From Xestospongia muta (taxonomy: Eukaryota > Porifera > Demospongiae > Haplosclerida > Petrosiidae), in the NCBI GenBank assembly GCA_963693285.1, contig OY848917.1, positions 6,210,118-6,274,117 on the forward strand: 64,000 nucleotides of DNA, given 5' to 3'. The position numbers were made by a program, and so were the translations under genes. This document shows positions 35,395-46,255 of this stretch, in pieces; within the stretch, counting starts at the first letter, position 1, and every line of letters starts with the position of its first letter. The notes beneath the pieces were generated by a model. That model was not told the DNA's origin and ran no database searches. It saw only the letters and a program-made list of their open reading frames with translations.

Positions 35395-37794
35395 ATGTCG
35401 AGATCAGTTACTCTTAGAGAGTTGGTGACCCAATATAAACATCAATTTCCTCTTCTCATGTCTATTTCAAGGTTAGAAAATCCCGTAGGGAGTGACATCT
35501 CTATAAAGAAAGGGCAGCTACTCTATGTACATTTCCATAAAGAGTTTTATACAGTCGACATCAAGACCAGTGATGGTGTAAAGTACAAAGTACCCCTTCG
35601 GTCATCACTTTCTTGTAGCGTGTTATATCAACCTCGTAATAATGTAAGAAGAGCGAAAAGTGGCTATGTTTTTAGGAATGTTTCTGAAATCATTTGTGCT
35701 AAACCACTACCTAAAATGTTGTATGTTGAAGTTGGCTATTTAAGTCCCAATGGTGAAGAAATATCAAGTGTTGAAGAGGGTGAAATTCTTATAGTAAATG
35801 GTGTGAGAAGTAGAAATAAAGTGAAGGTTTTAGAGTGTATGGATATTAATACGAGTGAGGTCAAACATCTTAAAGAAATGTGTAATGCAACATTTTCTAC
35901 AAAGTCAGTTCACTTAAAAGTTGACTTGTCAGAAGTTATACAACACCTCTCCTTACCAGTGCCAGTAGTCTTTTGTGTGTCTGATGATAGTCAGCTCTCT
36001 AGTGAGCTTGTTTGTACTATAACAGGCAAGTCTCTTTCTCAATCTGTCATCACTTCTTTCTATGAAAATCATCTTTATGACAACAATTTTCAAGAAGTTA
36101 TTGAGATAGTGACTGATGCTTTAGTTAAGGTGAAAGTAATTTCTTTATCAGCTTCTGAAAAATCTGAACTTGAAAAGTCAACATTCTTTCTTCTAAAAAG
36201 ATTCTCACCAGCTGTAGTAACAGAAGTAATAGCTGATGTATCTACTCCAGTAGATACTAAACTTCAAACGGAGTTGTTTAGGTACATGAAAGAGGATATT
36301 TACTGGTGTGAAGAAGTCGTAAAGCCAGAATTACCCTCATTAAAGGGTCGCACATTATCGTTAAAAAAAGATCCAATTGACAATACTCAGATGTCACAAG
36401 AATCAAAAGTATCATCACAAAAAAGAGCTGTACCATTTCTGACTTCTGATAAATCAGAAGATGAAGCATATGAAGAAGTTGGACCTTTAATTAAATCTAA
36501 CTACAACACGTCAAGAGTGACCATTCCAGTACCATTATTTGTACATGACAAAGATTCACCAGATAATTCAGAGTATTCTTATGCTAAATTTGAATGCCTT
36601 GATTCTACATCCAGTCGTAGCTATCCTTCAAGAAAATCTATAGAAGTTCCAACCCCTATTACTGGTCACTTGCTATCATTTACTTCCAGTAGTGTAGTTG
36701 ATCAAGTTGTTTATGGTCAAGACCATTTGGATAAAGGCTAGTTGTGCTATATATAATAAGTCTTAAATAGCTGATTATTTATTTTAGATGTTGATGATAT
36801 ATTGCCTAAAGTGCATGACACTAAAACAATCTATCAGAATATGCAACAACTGCATACCACAGAAAAGGTAAGATGATAACATTTGTGTAATAATTGCTGG
36901 GTTTATATCATGCGTCTATAAAAACCATAAGATGATATAATAAGTAGTTTATCTTATATGTTCATGTTAATATTATATCTGAAGTTCATTGAGCTGTCAG
37001 TTAACGTAATGGCCTTACTTTGGATCACTATTATATACTACTCCATGATTCTATATTTTTTAAAGAAATCTAATTTGGAAACTTTTCATAACATCAAAAT
37101 GCCACAGCTACTACCAGAACAAGTTGAACAAAATGTTACTTTGCAGCCACAACTTGAATCTTCAGATCAAACACTTCATTATTCTGTGAGTACCAGTCTT
37201 GCAGGTTTATCTCCTCAGCAATATTCAGCTTCTATAGCATCAACACCGTCACCACAATCAGTTCCCTTAACACACCCTCAATCAAATTGTCCCCTTACTG
37301 TTGACTCTCAAACTTTTGATAGAAGTAGAAACAAGACCAAACACGATGCTGTTCAAACTATTGGTAAGAGTGACAGTTTAAGTATAGGTATGTTTTTTAG
37401 TTATACTAACAGTGCAGTTTTTCACATTATCATTACTATGTATAGATAGGAGTTTACAAAAGGGAACTGTAGATGAAGAGGTCAAAAAATGCAACCAAGA
37501 GAAATTGCAACAGTATACAGTAAAAGAGGTAATCATCATATGTAATGTATATAATTAATGATTTATACTTTAATTGAGATACATAAATTTTACAATTGCT
37601 TAATTTAATAGGTCCTAGATTTGTTGGATAAACTGAATTTAAGCAAATACAAGGAAACATTTGAAAAAGAACAAATCACAGGATCTTTGCTACTAGAAAT
37701 TGATGATGAGATCTTAAAAGAAGAATTAGGAGTTCGTAGAAAACTTGATTGTCTAAAGATAATGAGAGTGATTCAGGGACGTGTATCTTTATAG
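35395..37794 (+). CDS. CABIT-SAM adaptor-like protein, gene 4 (type II linker)
   Basis: Five exons are inferred: 35395-36736, 36788-36867, 37066-37387, 37446-37528 and 37612-37794; the product is 669 aa. Intron 1 has a GC donor (AAAG|GCTAGT) with the in-frame TAG right behind it, as in genes 2 and 3. CABIT cysteines are C74 and C163 (EMCNATF). Linker tyrosines include AYEEVGPL and, in exon 2, YQNM (Y463). SAM is residues 610-669, with DKLNLSKYKETFEKEQITG and a C in place of the usual R (KLDCLKIM) near its end. An in-frame alternative acceptor after 36984 would add the same 27-residue hydrophobic segment (VMALLWITIIYYSMILYF). Exon 1 is 6 bases longer than in genes 2 and 3, in the variable linker. 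Close paralogue of genes 2 and 3. Confidence 0.85.
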
Positions 37795-39677
37795 TATCTT
37801 GCTATTTTGTAACTATATCACATTAATTATCCTGTGCATTTTTTAAATTAACAGTATGGAATATATTTGAGGTTGTTTTATCATAAAGCTGCTTGTCTTG
37901 TATTATTTATTTAATTGCATGTATGGATGTAATTTATTTTATTCTAGTAATATGTGTGGCCTACATATTAATCATTATTAACAGTCAATTTATAGCTTAA
38001 ACAGAGTGATTACTCACTATGAAATTTGTTGGTATATTATACTATTATTTGCAACAAGGGAGCACTTTTATCAAAACCATTATAAAAGTTAACATGTAGG
38101 CAATTCTGTTTAAAGAATGTATTATTGCATTCAAATCATCTATTGTTTTCAACTGAGATATAATTTAGTAAATATCCATTGAAAATGGTTGTGTACACAG
38201 TATATGCATGAGGAACACAAAGGAACACAAGACACACAATACTGTTTTTAATACTAATGCCCTAAGGCATTGATTGTTTCTCAAATGTTCAAAATAATTT
38301 GATAAGCAAACAATTCTTAGAGGACATCAGTAATGAAAACATTATTATGCAGTATGAATCATTTGATAAACACTCAACTCTATAGTTAATAATACATCAG
38401 TAATCAAAACAGTATGTTACTTTCAATTTGCATCAAATTCATAAAACTCGTGAAAACTTAATATTGGTTAAATCAACCAATCAGTTTTTTATAGTACTGT
38501 AAACGATTGTAATTTAAAAGCAGATATGATTGCTTAAAACCTAATAATGCTATATATTATTAATGCCTATATACCTTTACAGGTCATGAATGCAAAGAGT
38601 ATATGTAACTAACCATAAAATGTTTAAGATAGTAAAGTATTCAGTTTACAAGGAACAAAAATTCATATATAAATTGAAAACTGCATCTAATTGACAATAT
38701 ATATACTTTGCATGTAGTGGTTGAAAATTTAAAAAGGCAGATATGACACCACAAAAAATAAAGATATGTACATATATGTATTACAAAACATTGAACAGTA
38801 ATGAATGCAAAGTGAAAGTAAACATCACACTATTTTCATTTCGAACATATACTACCAGATTAACTGAACAATCAATCTGATTGTATGTTAGGAATAAAAC
38901 CAGTGTCATGTTTACTTTCAGTTTGAATTCAATAATAATATATGTAACCTGATTTGCAAAAAGGGGCCACTTCTTTCGAAATATTTGTGAGCTGATTTAT
39001 AAAAAATCACTGTTAAACATCTCAAACATGTCAGTTTTGTATACACACAGTTGCTACATATGCATAACTATCCTATATCTATGCAAAACTGGTTTTGATA
39101 TGTTTTAACAGTGGTTTTGTTAACAAATCAGGTCACAAATATTTTGACAGAAGTGGTCCATTTTTGCAAATAAGGTCACATATGCTAACATTGTATGTGT
39201 GTGTGTATGTGACATATGATTTGCAATAAGGGACAACTTCTGGCAAAACATTTGTGACCTGATTTGTGAAGAGGGACCACTGTTAAAACACCTCAAAACA
39301 GTTTGTACACATATAGTTTTTATATATTCACAATTATTCATGGTAACTGTATGTATACAAAAGGTTTGTAACAGTGGTCTCTTTTCACAAATAAAGTGAC
39401 AAATGTTTTGACAAGAGTGGTCCCTTTTGGCAAATCAGGCCACTTAAGATTTACAAACCCAGAGCAGTCATGTATTAAGTTAATAACATGTTATAACTTA
39501 TGTATCATATTACTGAGTTAATGATTATTTAGTTGATCTTTTTTTAAGTTTTACAATATCTGTTCTCAGTTTGGCTTAAACCTTCAGTGTTTTACCTCTG
39601 ACACTCTTCTTTTAGCTAATTCTATTTTATTCATAGTCTTCTGCAGGTGGTGTTTTTCTTGATTTAAAAACAATAAA
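37795..39677. repeat. 3' flank of gene 4 with MITEs
   Basis: No gene is seen. It holds a partial MITE at about 38050-38205, a TTAAATCAACCAATCAG end near 38465, and two more inverted-repeat elements of the ACCTGATTTG family at 38945-39450. Confidence 0.55.
38945..39450. mobile_element. Two adjacent MITEs of the ACCTGATTTG family
   Basis: The first (about 38945-39180) and second (about 39210-39450) each have outer ends like ACCTGATTTGCAAAAAGGG and complements such as CCCTTTTGGCAAATCAGG. Each also has an inner pair (ACCTGATTTGTGAAGAGGGA / TCTCTTTTCACAAATAAAG), so each looks like one copy nested in, or duplicated within, another. Confidence 0.65.
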
Positions 39678-40665
39678 AGATCATCAACTTTGTTTGATAT
39701 GCTAGATCTTTCTGAGTCTGATGTATATATACGTTAATATAAATCAACAACACTGATTCTTACCAAGAAAATTTGAGCTGGAATGTCAGCATCACTCTGA
39801 GTGATTATTATATTACCATGATAGCATAAACTTTGTGACTGGATCGCAAAAGTCACATGATCCTATAGAAATTTAAACGCACTTCGTGTTGACGTCCAAA
39901 GAAATCAATTGAACTTATTACCTTGTTGTGCTAAGTGAACACATTTGAAGCAGAATTTCTTAAAGTGATGAAAGAATCAAGCTCATTTCAATTGGTTAAC
40001 ATGTTGTCCATATGTTGTTGTTTATAATGCATTATTAATTATTGGAATTGCTTATTTGTATTAAAAAACCTATTAAATGACACTTTTGTGAATCTAGCTT
40101 CTTATACTGACTTTAATATTAAAATTATTAACCATAAATAGTATTTAGGAAAAAATGCAATTGTTTGAAACATTATGACTTTAAATTAAGTCTTTTCACT
40201 ATATAATAAATCAAATGGAATGGTCACTGAGGTACTCATACTTATGGTGCTCTAGAACTTGTAGCAAGCCATACAGTCTACCAATTAAGCTATGTATTGA
40301 AAGATGAAGCTTTATTGTGTGAATTTAGTATATTTTAGTTGACTATAATAGCTTTTTTATTTTGTTTGTTTTACAGAATTAAAAACTTCAATTTCAGCCA
40401 TTTTAAAAGTATTATTACATGGTAATAAGTTGATCTTTATACAATATATTGTTAATTTTGGGACAAGAAATTTATACACTATACAATCTATTGATGAACA
40501 AGACATGGTGCAAAGTACATTGTGCATATATATGTTCTCTATTGTGACAGATTGTATTGGTAAAGATAGTCTTCAGACATACTAGTGTGACACATTAGAA
40601 ATTGTCTCCACCAAAGACCTTAGTACAGAAGGCAACCAAGATGCATTACATCAGCAACAACAAGG
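39678..40665 (+). pseudogene. Fragments of a type I CABIT-SAM gene
   Basis: 39678-39780 reads SSTLFDMLDLSESDVYI, matching the end of gene 1 exon 1 just up to the first YxxM site. 40490-40665 matches the exon 1 end, short intron and exon 2 of gene 1 (TVQ.., then DCIGKDSLQ) with a deletion that removes the second YxxM. The 700 bp between them is the duplicated flank also found at 11030 and 20350. Confidence 0.6.
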
Positions 40666-42140
40666 TAAACACAAAAGTATGTACTGCAACAGGATGTAAA
40701 CTAAATAATTAAATCGAGAAATTAACTTATACTTGCAACAACCAGTCCATGTGACACATTTGTGCTAAGTCAACTAATGAACATGCTTCTTGCTACTAAC
40801 ACAGGAAATGTGATAATTATATATTTATTTTAACTACAATAGCCTTGAACTAGAAGGTAGCCCAAACTCCATCATAAATTAATATTATGTAAATAACTTA
40901 GGGACTGGAGCATTTTCAGAAGTTGACCCTTTATTTTTTAGTCTACGATTGTACAGACAGTGAGCCACTATTTTATCAAATTTTTCTACAGATAATACAC
41001 TAACAATCATTACATTAACTTTGGCTCAATCAGCATCAATAATAACTACTATCACTACTAGTACACCTAAAATAGCATTGTCATTTCAACAATTGCTTTC
41101 AATACCATAATCTCATCAATATGATGCAAGCCCAATATTTAGTTACCACAAATCCAAGACTGGTCTAACTCAGTATGTATAAAGTTAACTAGATGCTAAA
41201 AAGTACTCTTTGTAGTTTATGACTGATAATTGAAATTATGATTGAGAGATAGATACTACTTCCGCTTAACTAACTGAATTAATTTCAGTTGAAATAGTAT
41301 CTGCCTATAGCTTCAATTGAAGACATGGTTCAATTACTATATAAAAAGTGGGTGTAAAAGCAATATGGTTGTAGATGTAACTAGTTGGCTTTATGCATAT
41401 TAAGTTACACTACGTTTTGCCTTGTAGGAACTTAGAATGGGTTTACATCATATTGGTGAATCTGTGGAAACGAAGACCGAAATTAAAATGACAAGGTGCT
41501 TTTTTTCAGTGTATGCATAGCAAATTTTGTAACAGGTAAAGAGTAATTTAAAAAAATATGTTTACCAAACGATTCTGATCCAAAATAGAACTGGAAAGGA
41601 ATATGGACTAGGATAACACTGTCATAAGCGACACTTTTTATTATGATGGTGCAATACTTATTCATGGATACAATTTTCCCAAGTGAAACTCATGGCTTAT
41701 TGCTTCTACTGTTGATTGGCATTCATATCAGGTTTATATTATAGATTAAGGTCACAATATCCAAAGGCTTTGTAACTGAAAAAAGCAGTTCAAAATTTTA
41801 AAGAACGTGACTGGTCATGGTCATTATGAATTGAAATACTCTGCTTAATCAGATAATTTAGTGTGAGTAGTTGCTTACTAACTTTCTCTTTGTGTCAACC
41901 AGATTTGGTTGTGCACTATTTGGAATTATTCATTTACAATTATGCTTTGTGGCAATAATTGTTGCAACAGCATCTTTGTGGGAAATATAGAGAGCAACTT
42001 TTAATTTAACAGTAATACTTTACAAATTCTAGATAAAGGTTATGGATTAAAGAAAATGAAGTACCAATTGTTAGAAATCTTCAATGAATATAGATTGAAA
42101 TAATGCCTCACAATACATTATTATATTTGTTATTAGATAT
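40666..42140. repeat. Duplicated flank before gene 5, with inverted segment
   Basis: About 40730-41700 matches 12060-12700 and 20670-21400. 41806-41993 is the reverse complement of 12750-12917. 41090-41230 is repeated in intron 1 of gene 5 (44830-44940). No gene is called. Confidence 0.6.
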
Positions 42141-42480
42141 ATGCTCTCAACATTGGTTTCTTTACTAGCTGATGAAACAAAGAGACTTCACTAATCAAGA
42201 ACAGTTAGTTGTTTGTTCAAGGTGTATAACTTATGATTATGAAGTGTTTGAAGATTAGAAAAAGACAAAACTACTAAAAGTGAATATTATTCTAAAAAGG
42301 GAAAGAAGGGTTGTGACACTACTTAATGAGATTAGCAAGAAATGAATGTTGACAAACTCATTTACACACCTAAAAACAAAACAATTAAGGTGATTAATAG
42401 TTAGTAATGGTCATCATGACTCTTAGAAGAAGTGTGAAGTTTAAGTCAAAGAAACAATCAAAAACTGTGAGTGATCACCA
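42141..42480 (+). mobile_element. hAT transposase relic, third member
   Basis: Same family as 13070 and 33683, here with a deletion between the DUF4371 part (YEVFED near 42250) and the C-terminal part. FKSKKQSKTVSDHHLSPYK is readable near 42440-42490. Non-functional. Confidence 0.6.
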
Positions 42481-43458
42481 CTTGTCTCCATATAAAGTTG
42501 GTGATATTCGTGGAAACTATATCACTCAATGACAAAAATAATGCCTATAGCAGAGGAAGTTACTTTAACAGACCAAGGATATGTAGAACATAAAGTAAGA
42601 GCTTATTCAAAGATGTATTAACACAACCCTTCCCCTGTTCTCTTACTGCTTCAGAATCAATTTATCAATATCAATGTCGGGAGCACATGCTTCGTGCAGT
42701 TTTATTATTATTTTTCATGTAGGAAAAAGTGGTTTCAATTATGTCAACATTACAGTTAGAAAATAATCCAAGGAACCACACTCTTGTAAGGCAACAATGG
42801 ATTTATTTGAATGACAAGTATCACGTTATCCAATATATGGACAATTGCTCTCAACAAACTGTTGTACATGTAATTACTGCTAGTAACATGCTTTCTGTTA
42901 CAAAATCATTAAATGTGTTAGAGTCTCATTACCTCTACATGTTGTCAAATATAGTTCTTTAGTTGATATAGCATTAATCACTAGCATATTGTAGACTCTA
43001 ACAAATAGTTTGTTTGTTAGTGTCAAATTGCCATGAATATACAGTATCCTCTCTTTCTTATTGAAATTCTGTCTGTCACAACCTGTCTTATCTCTAAATA
43101 CTAACATCTATCTGTTATAAAATCAAATATCAAGACAATAACATGCTCTCAGTTCTTCTCTTATTGCTGCTACACAGTTTTTGTTGAGCAGATAATTAAG
43201 AATGTGCACATTGTAGAACAGTCTATACTGACATAAAGTCTTCTTGAATCTCACTCTGTATTTCTCATAAATGAACTATTTATTTAGTCTATTATGTACA
43301 TATGGTTGGTTCACTTGAAGTCGTATTGAATTGGGTGGTGCTTATTTGTTGTTGCGAGGCAACTATAACATTTACATGGCATCCAAATTATTGACTTCCG
43401 GCAAGATTATAGGAGGATCGCAATTTAGCCATAAAGATAGTCAGTGAGAGAAAACGAT
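42481..43458 (+). promoter_or_regulatory. Upstream region of gene 5
   Basis: Copy of the upstream block of genes 2-4. The inverted repeat CTAACAAA / TTTGTTAG is at 42998-43020. GTTGCGAGGCAAC is at 43351-43363. The TATA-like box is changed to TCTAAATA (43093-43100), so promoter strength may differ. Confidence 0.45.
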
Positions 43459-45411
43459 ATGTCGAGATCAGTTACTCTTAGAGAGCTGGTGACACAATAT
43501 AAACATCAATTTCCTCTTCTTGTGTCTATTTCAAGGTTAGAAAATTCCGTTGGCAGTAATATTTCTATAAAGAAAGGGCAGCTACTTTATGTACATTTCC
43601 ATAAAGAGTTTTATACAGTCGACATCAAGACCAGTGATGGTGTAAAGTACAAACTACCCCTTCGGTCATCGCTTTCTTTTAGCGTGTTATATCAACCTGA
43701 CAATAATGTAACAAAAGCGAAAAGTGGCTATGTTTTTAGGAATGTTTCTGAAATCATTTGTGCTAAACCACTACCTAAAATGTTGTATGTTGAAGTTGGC
43801 TACCTAAGTCCCAATGGTGAAGAAACATCAAGTGTTGAAGAGGGTGAAATTCTTATAGTAAATGGTGTGAGAAGTAGCAATGAAGTGAAGGTTTTAGAGT
43901 GTATGGATGTTTATACGAGTGAGGTCAAACTTCTTGAAGAAACATGTAATGCAACATTTTCTACAAAGGCAGTTCACTTAAAAGTGGACTTATCAGAAGT
44001 TATACAACACCTCTCTTTACCAGTGCCAGTACTCCTTTACGTGTCTGATGATAGTCAGGTCTCTAGTGAGCTTGTTTGTACTATAACAGGCAAGTCTCTT
44101 TCTCAATCTGTCATCACTTCATTCTACGACAACAATCTTTATGACAACAATTTTCAAGAAGTTATTGAGATAGTGACTGATGCTTTAGTTAAGGTGAAAG
44201 TAATTTCTTTATCAGCTTCTGAAAAATCCGAACTTAAAAAAACAACATTTGATCTTCTAACAACATTCTCACCAGCTGTAGTAACAGAAGTAATAGCTGA
44301 TGTGTCTACTCCAGTAGATACTAAACTTCAAACAGAGTTATTTAGGTACATGAAAGAGGATATTTACTGGTGTGAAGAAGTCGTAAAGCCAGAATTACCC
44401 TCATTGAAGGGTTGTACCTTATCTTTAAAAAATGATCCAGTTGACAATACTCAGACATCACAAAAATCAAAAGAATCAGAAGCAACTCTACCACTTCTGA
44501 CTTCTGATGTACAAGAAGATGAAATTTATGAAGAAGTTGGACCTTTAATTAAATCTGACTATTACACATCTAACCTTGTGGGTATACCTGCTGAGCAATG
44601 GTCAGCTTCTGTAGCATCAACACTTTTACCACAACCAGTTCTTTACAAGTTAATGCGTCCTCCTTTGAATTGTCCTCTTATTGTTGACTCTCAAACTTTG
44701 GATGGAAGTAAAGACAAGACTGAACATGATGCTGTTCAAACAAATGGTAGGAGTGACAGTTTGAGTATAGGTATGTAATTCACTTTAAAAGTATTGTCAA
44801 TTCAAATGAGGTCTTGACTACCATATGATGTAGGCCCAATACTGAGTTACCACAAAGCCAAATATAGTATAACTCAGTCTATATAAAACCAACTATATTA
44901 TAAGCAAAAAACTAAACTTTGTAGTTTAGTGCCTAATAATAATTGAAACATTAAAGACCTAGGTTGAAAATAACAAAATGTTTTAAGTATTTTAGTTATT
45001 ATTATACTAATAATTTAATTTGGTCACATAATTATTAATACAGATAGCAATTTACAAAAGGGAACTGTAGATGGAGATGTTGAAAAATGCAACCAAGATA
45101 GATTGCGACAGTATACAGTAAAAGAGGTAATCATGTGCAATGTATGTAATTAATAATTAATACTTTAATTGAGATACATAAACTTTACAATTGCTTGATG
45201 CATTTAATAGGTTCTTGATTTGCTGGATAAACTGCATTTAAGCAAATACAAGGAAACATTTGAAGAGGAACAAATCACAGGATCTTTGCTGCTTGAGATT
45301 GATGATGAGATCTTAAAAGAAGATTTAGGAATTCATAGAAAACTAGATCGTCTTAAGATAATGAGAGTGATTCAGGGACGTGTGTCTTTACAGGACCCTG
45401 TTATTATGTAA
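43459..45411 (+). CDS. CABIT-SAM adaptor-like protein, gene 5 (type II, shortened linker)
   Basis: Three exons are inferred: 43459-44770, 45044-45126 and 45211-45411; the product is 531 aa. The ATG at 43459 (MSRSVTL) is chosen to match genes 2-4; the open frame continues upstream without another ATG. CABIT is intact (C163 in ETCNATF), but C74 is F (SFSVLYQP). Exon 1 runs past EEVGPLIKSDYYTS directly into sequence that is exon 3 in genes 2-4 (LVGIPAEQW ... DSQTLDGSKDKTEHDA). The GC intron, the YxNM exon and the hydrophobic segment are thus gone, and the frame was kept. Intron 1 (273 bp) is enlarged by a repeat also found at 41.1 kb. SAM is residues 466-531; it has six extra residues (QDPVIM) because the usual TAG is CAG. 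Confidence 0.85.
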
Positions 45412-46255
45412 CTATATTAATAGGTTATATTCTGTGAACATTCTTAATGCAACAAATGAACTATATGTGGTTGTTTCATCATTGTGTTTTTTGTCTTGTA
45501 TTATATAATTCATTGCATTCCTGGTTTGATTTATTAATCCTAATAATAATATACAGTTAGTTTAAAAACATATTTATAGCTTATGTAGGTGATTACTATG
45601 GAATGAAGAGTTCATGTCAATTACTCACTGTAAAATTGTTGGTATGATATCCTGTTACTTATACAAAGCAAAACTTTATAGGCAAAGTTGATTTAACAAA
45701 GATATGGTTACATGTAGCAAATTCTTGGATGCAAACTCAAAGTAACATAATATACTGAGCTGGTATATTGAAAGATTCTTGTATCAACTAATGAGATTGT
45801 CTTATGCAATTATAGTATTTTATTTTAATGAAATTGTGTGATGTTTGCTACTTCTTAGTGTCTTATCATATATTATACATAACATAAGAGACCACACATT
45901 GGTTAAATCAACCAACAGAAACTACTAAATTCTAAATGTTATTGCTATGAGATTATGCCTTATCAAAACTCAGAATAAAGTGAAGAAGACATTAATATTA
46001 AAAAGCACAAGTTAGACTCTGATTATCAAACATTTGGTTGTGTTAACATGTATTAGTTGAACATTTTAAAACTAAATGACTTGTAACTACTTCATTGATT
46101 AAATCAACCAATCAGTTTTTATACTGATGTATGTATAACTTAGTATGAATGGTCAATATATTATTGATATTCTATTTTTAAGTATTATTTTATAATGAAA
46201 ATGTTGATTTAATAAACATTAAAAAGACACAAAGTACATAATTTTGAATATCTTG
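45412..46255. other. Spacer between convergent genes 5 and 6
   Basis: The spacer is 844 bp where the two strand groups meet. It contains MITE ends (TTAAATCAACCAA near 45905 and 46100). It is repeated between the decayed SAM exon and gene 7 (50313-51948), where a hAT element interrupts it. Confidence 0.6.

Noticed and set aside
43444..43458. Earlier GTG start for gene 5
   Set aside because: Nuclear animal gene with an ATG at 43459 that matches the start of genes 2-4.
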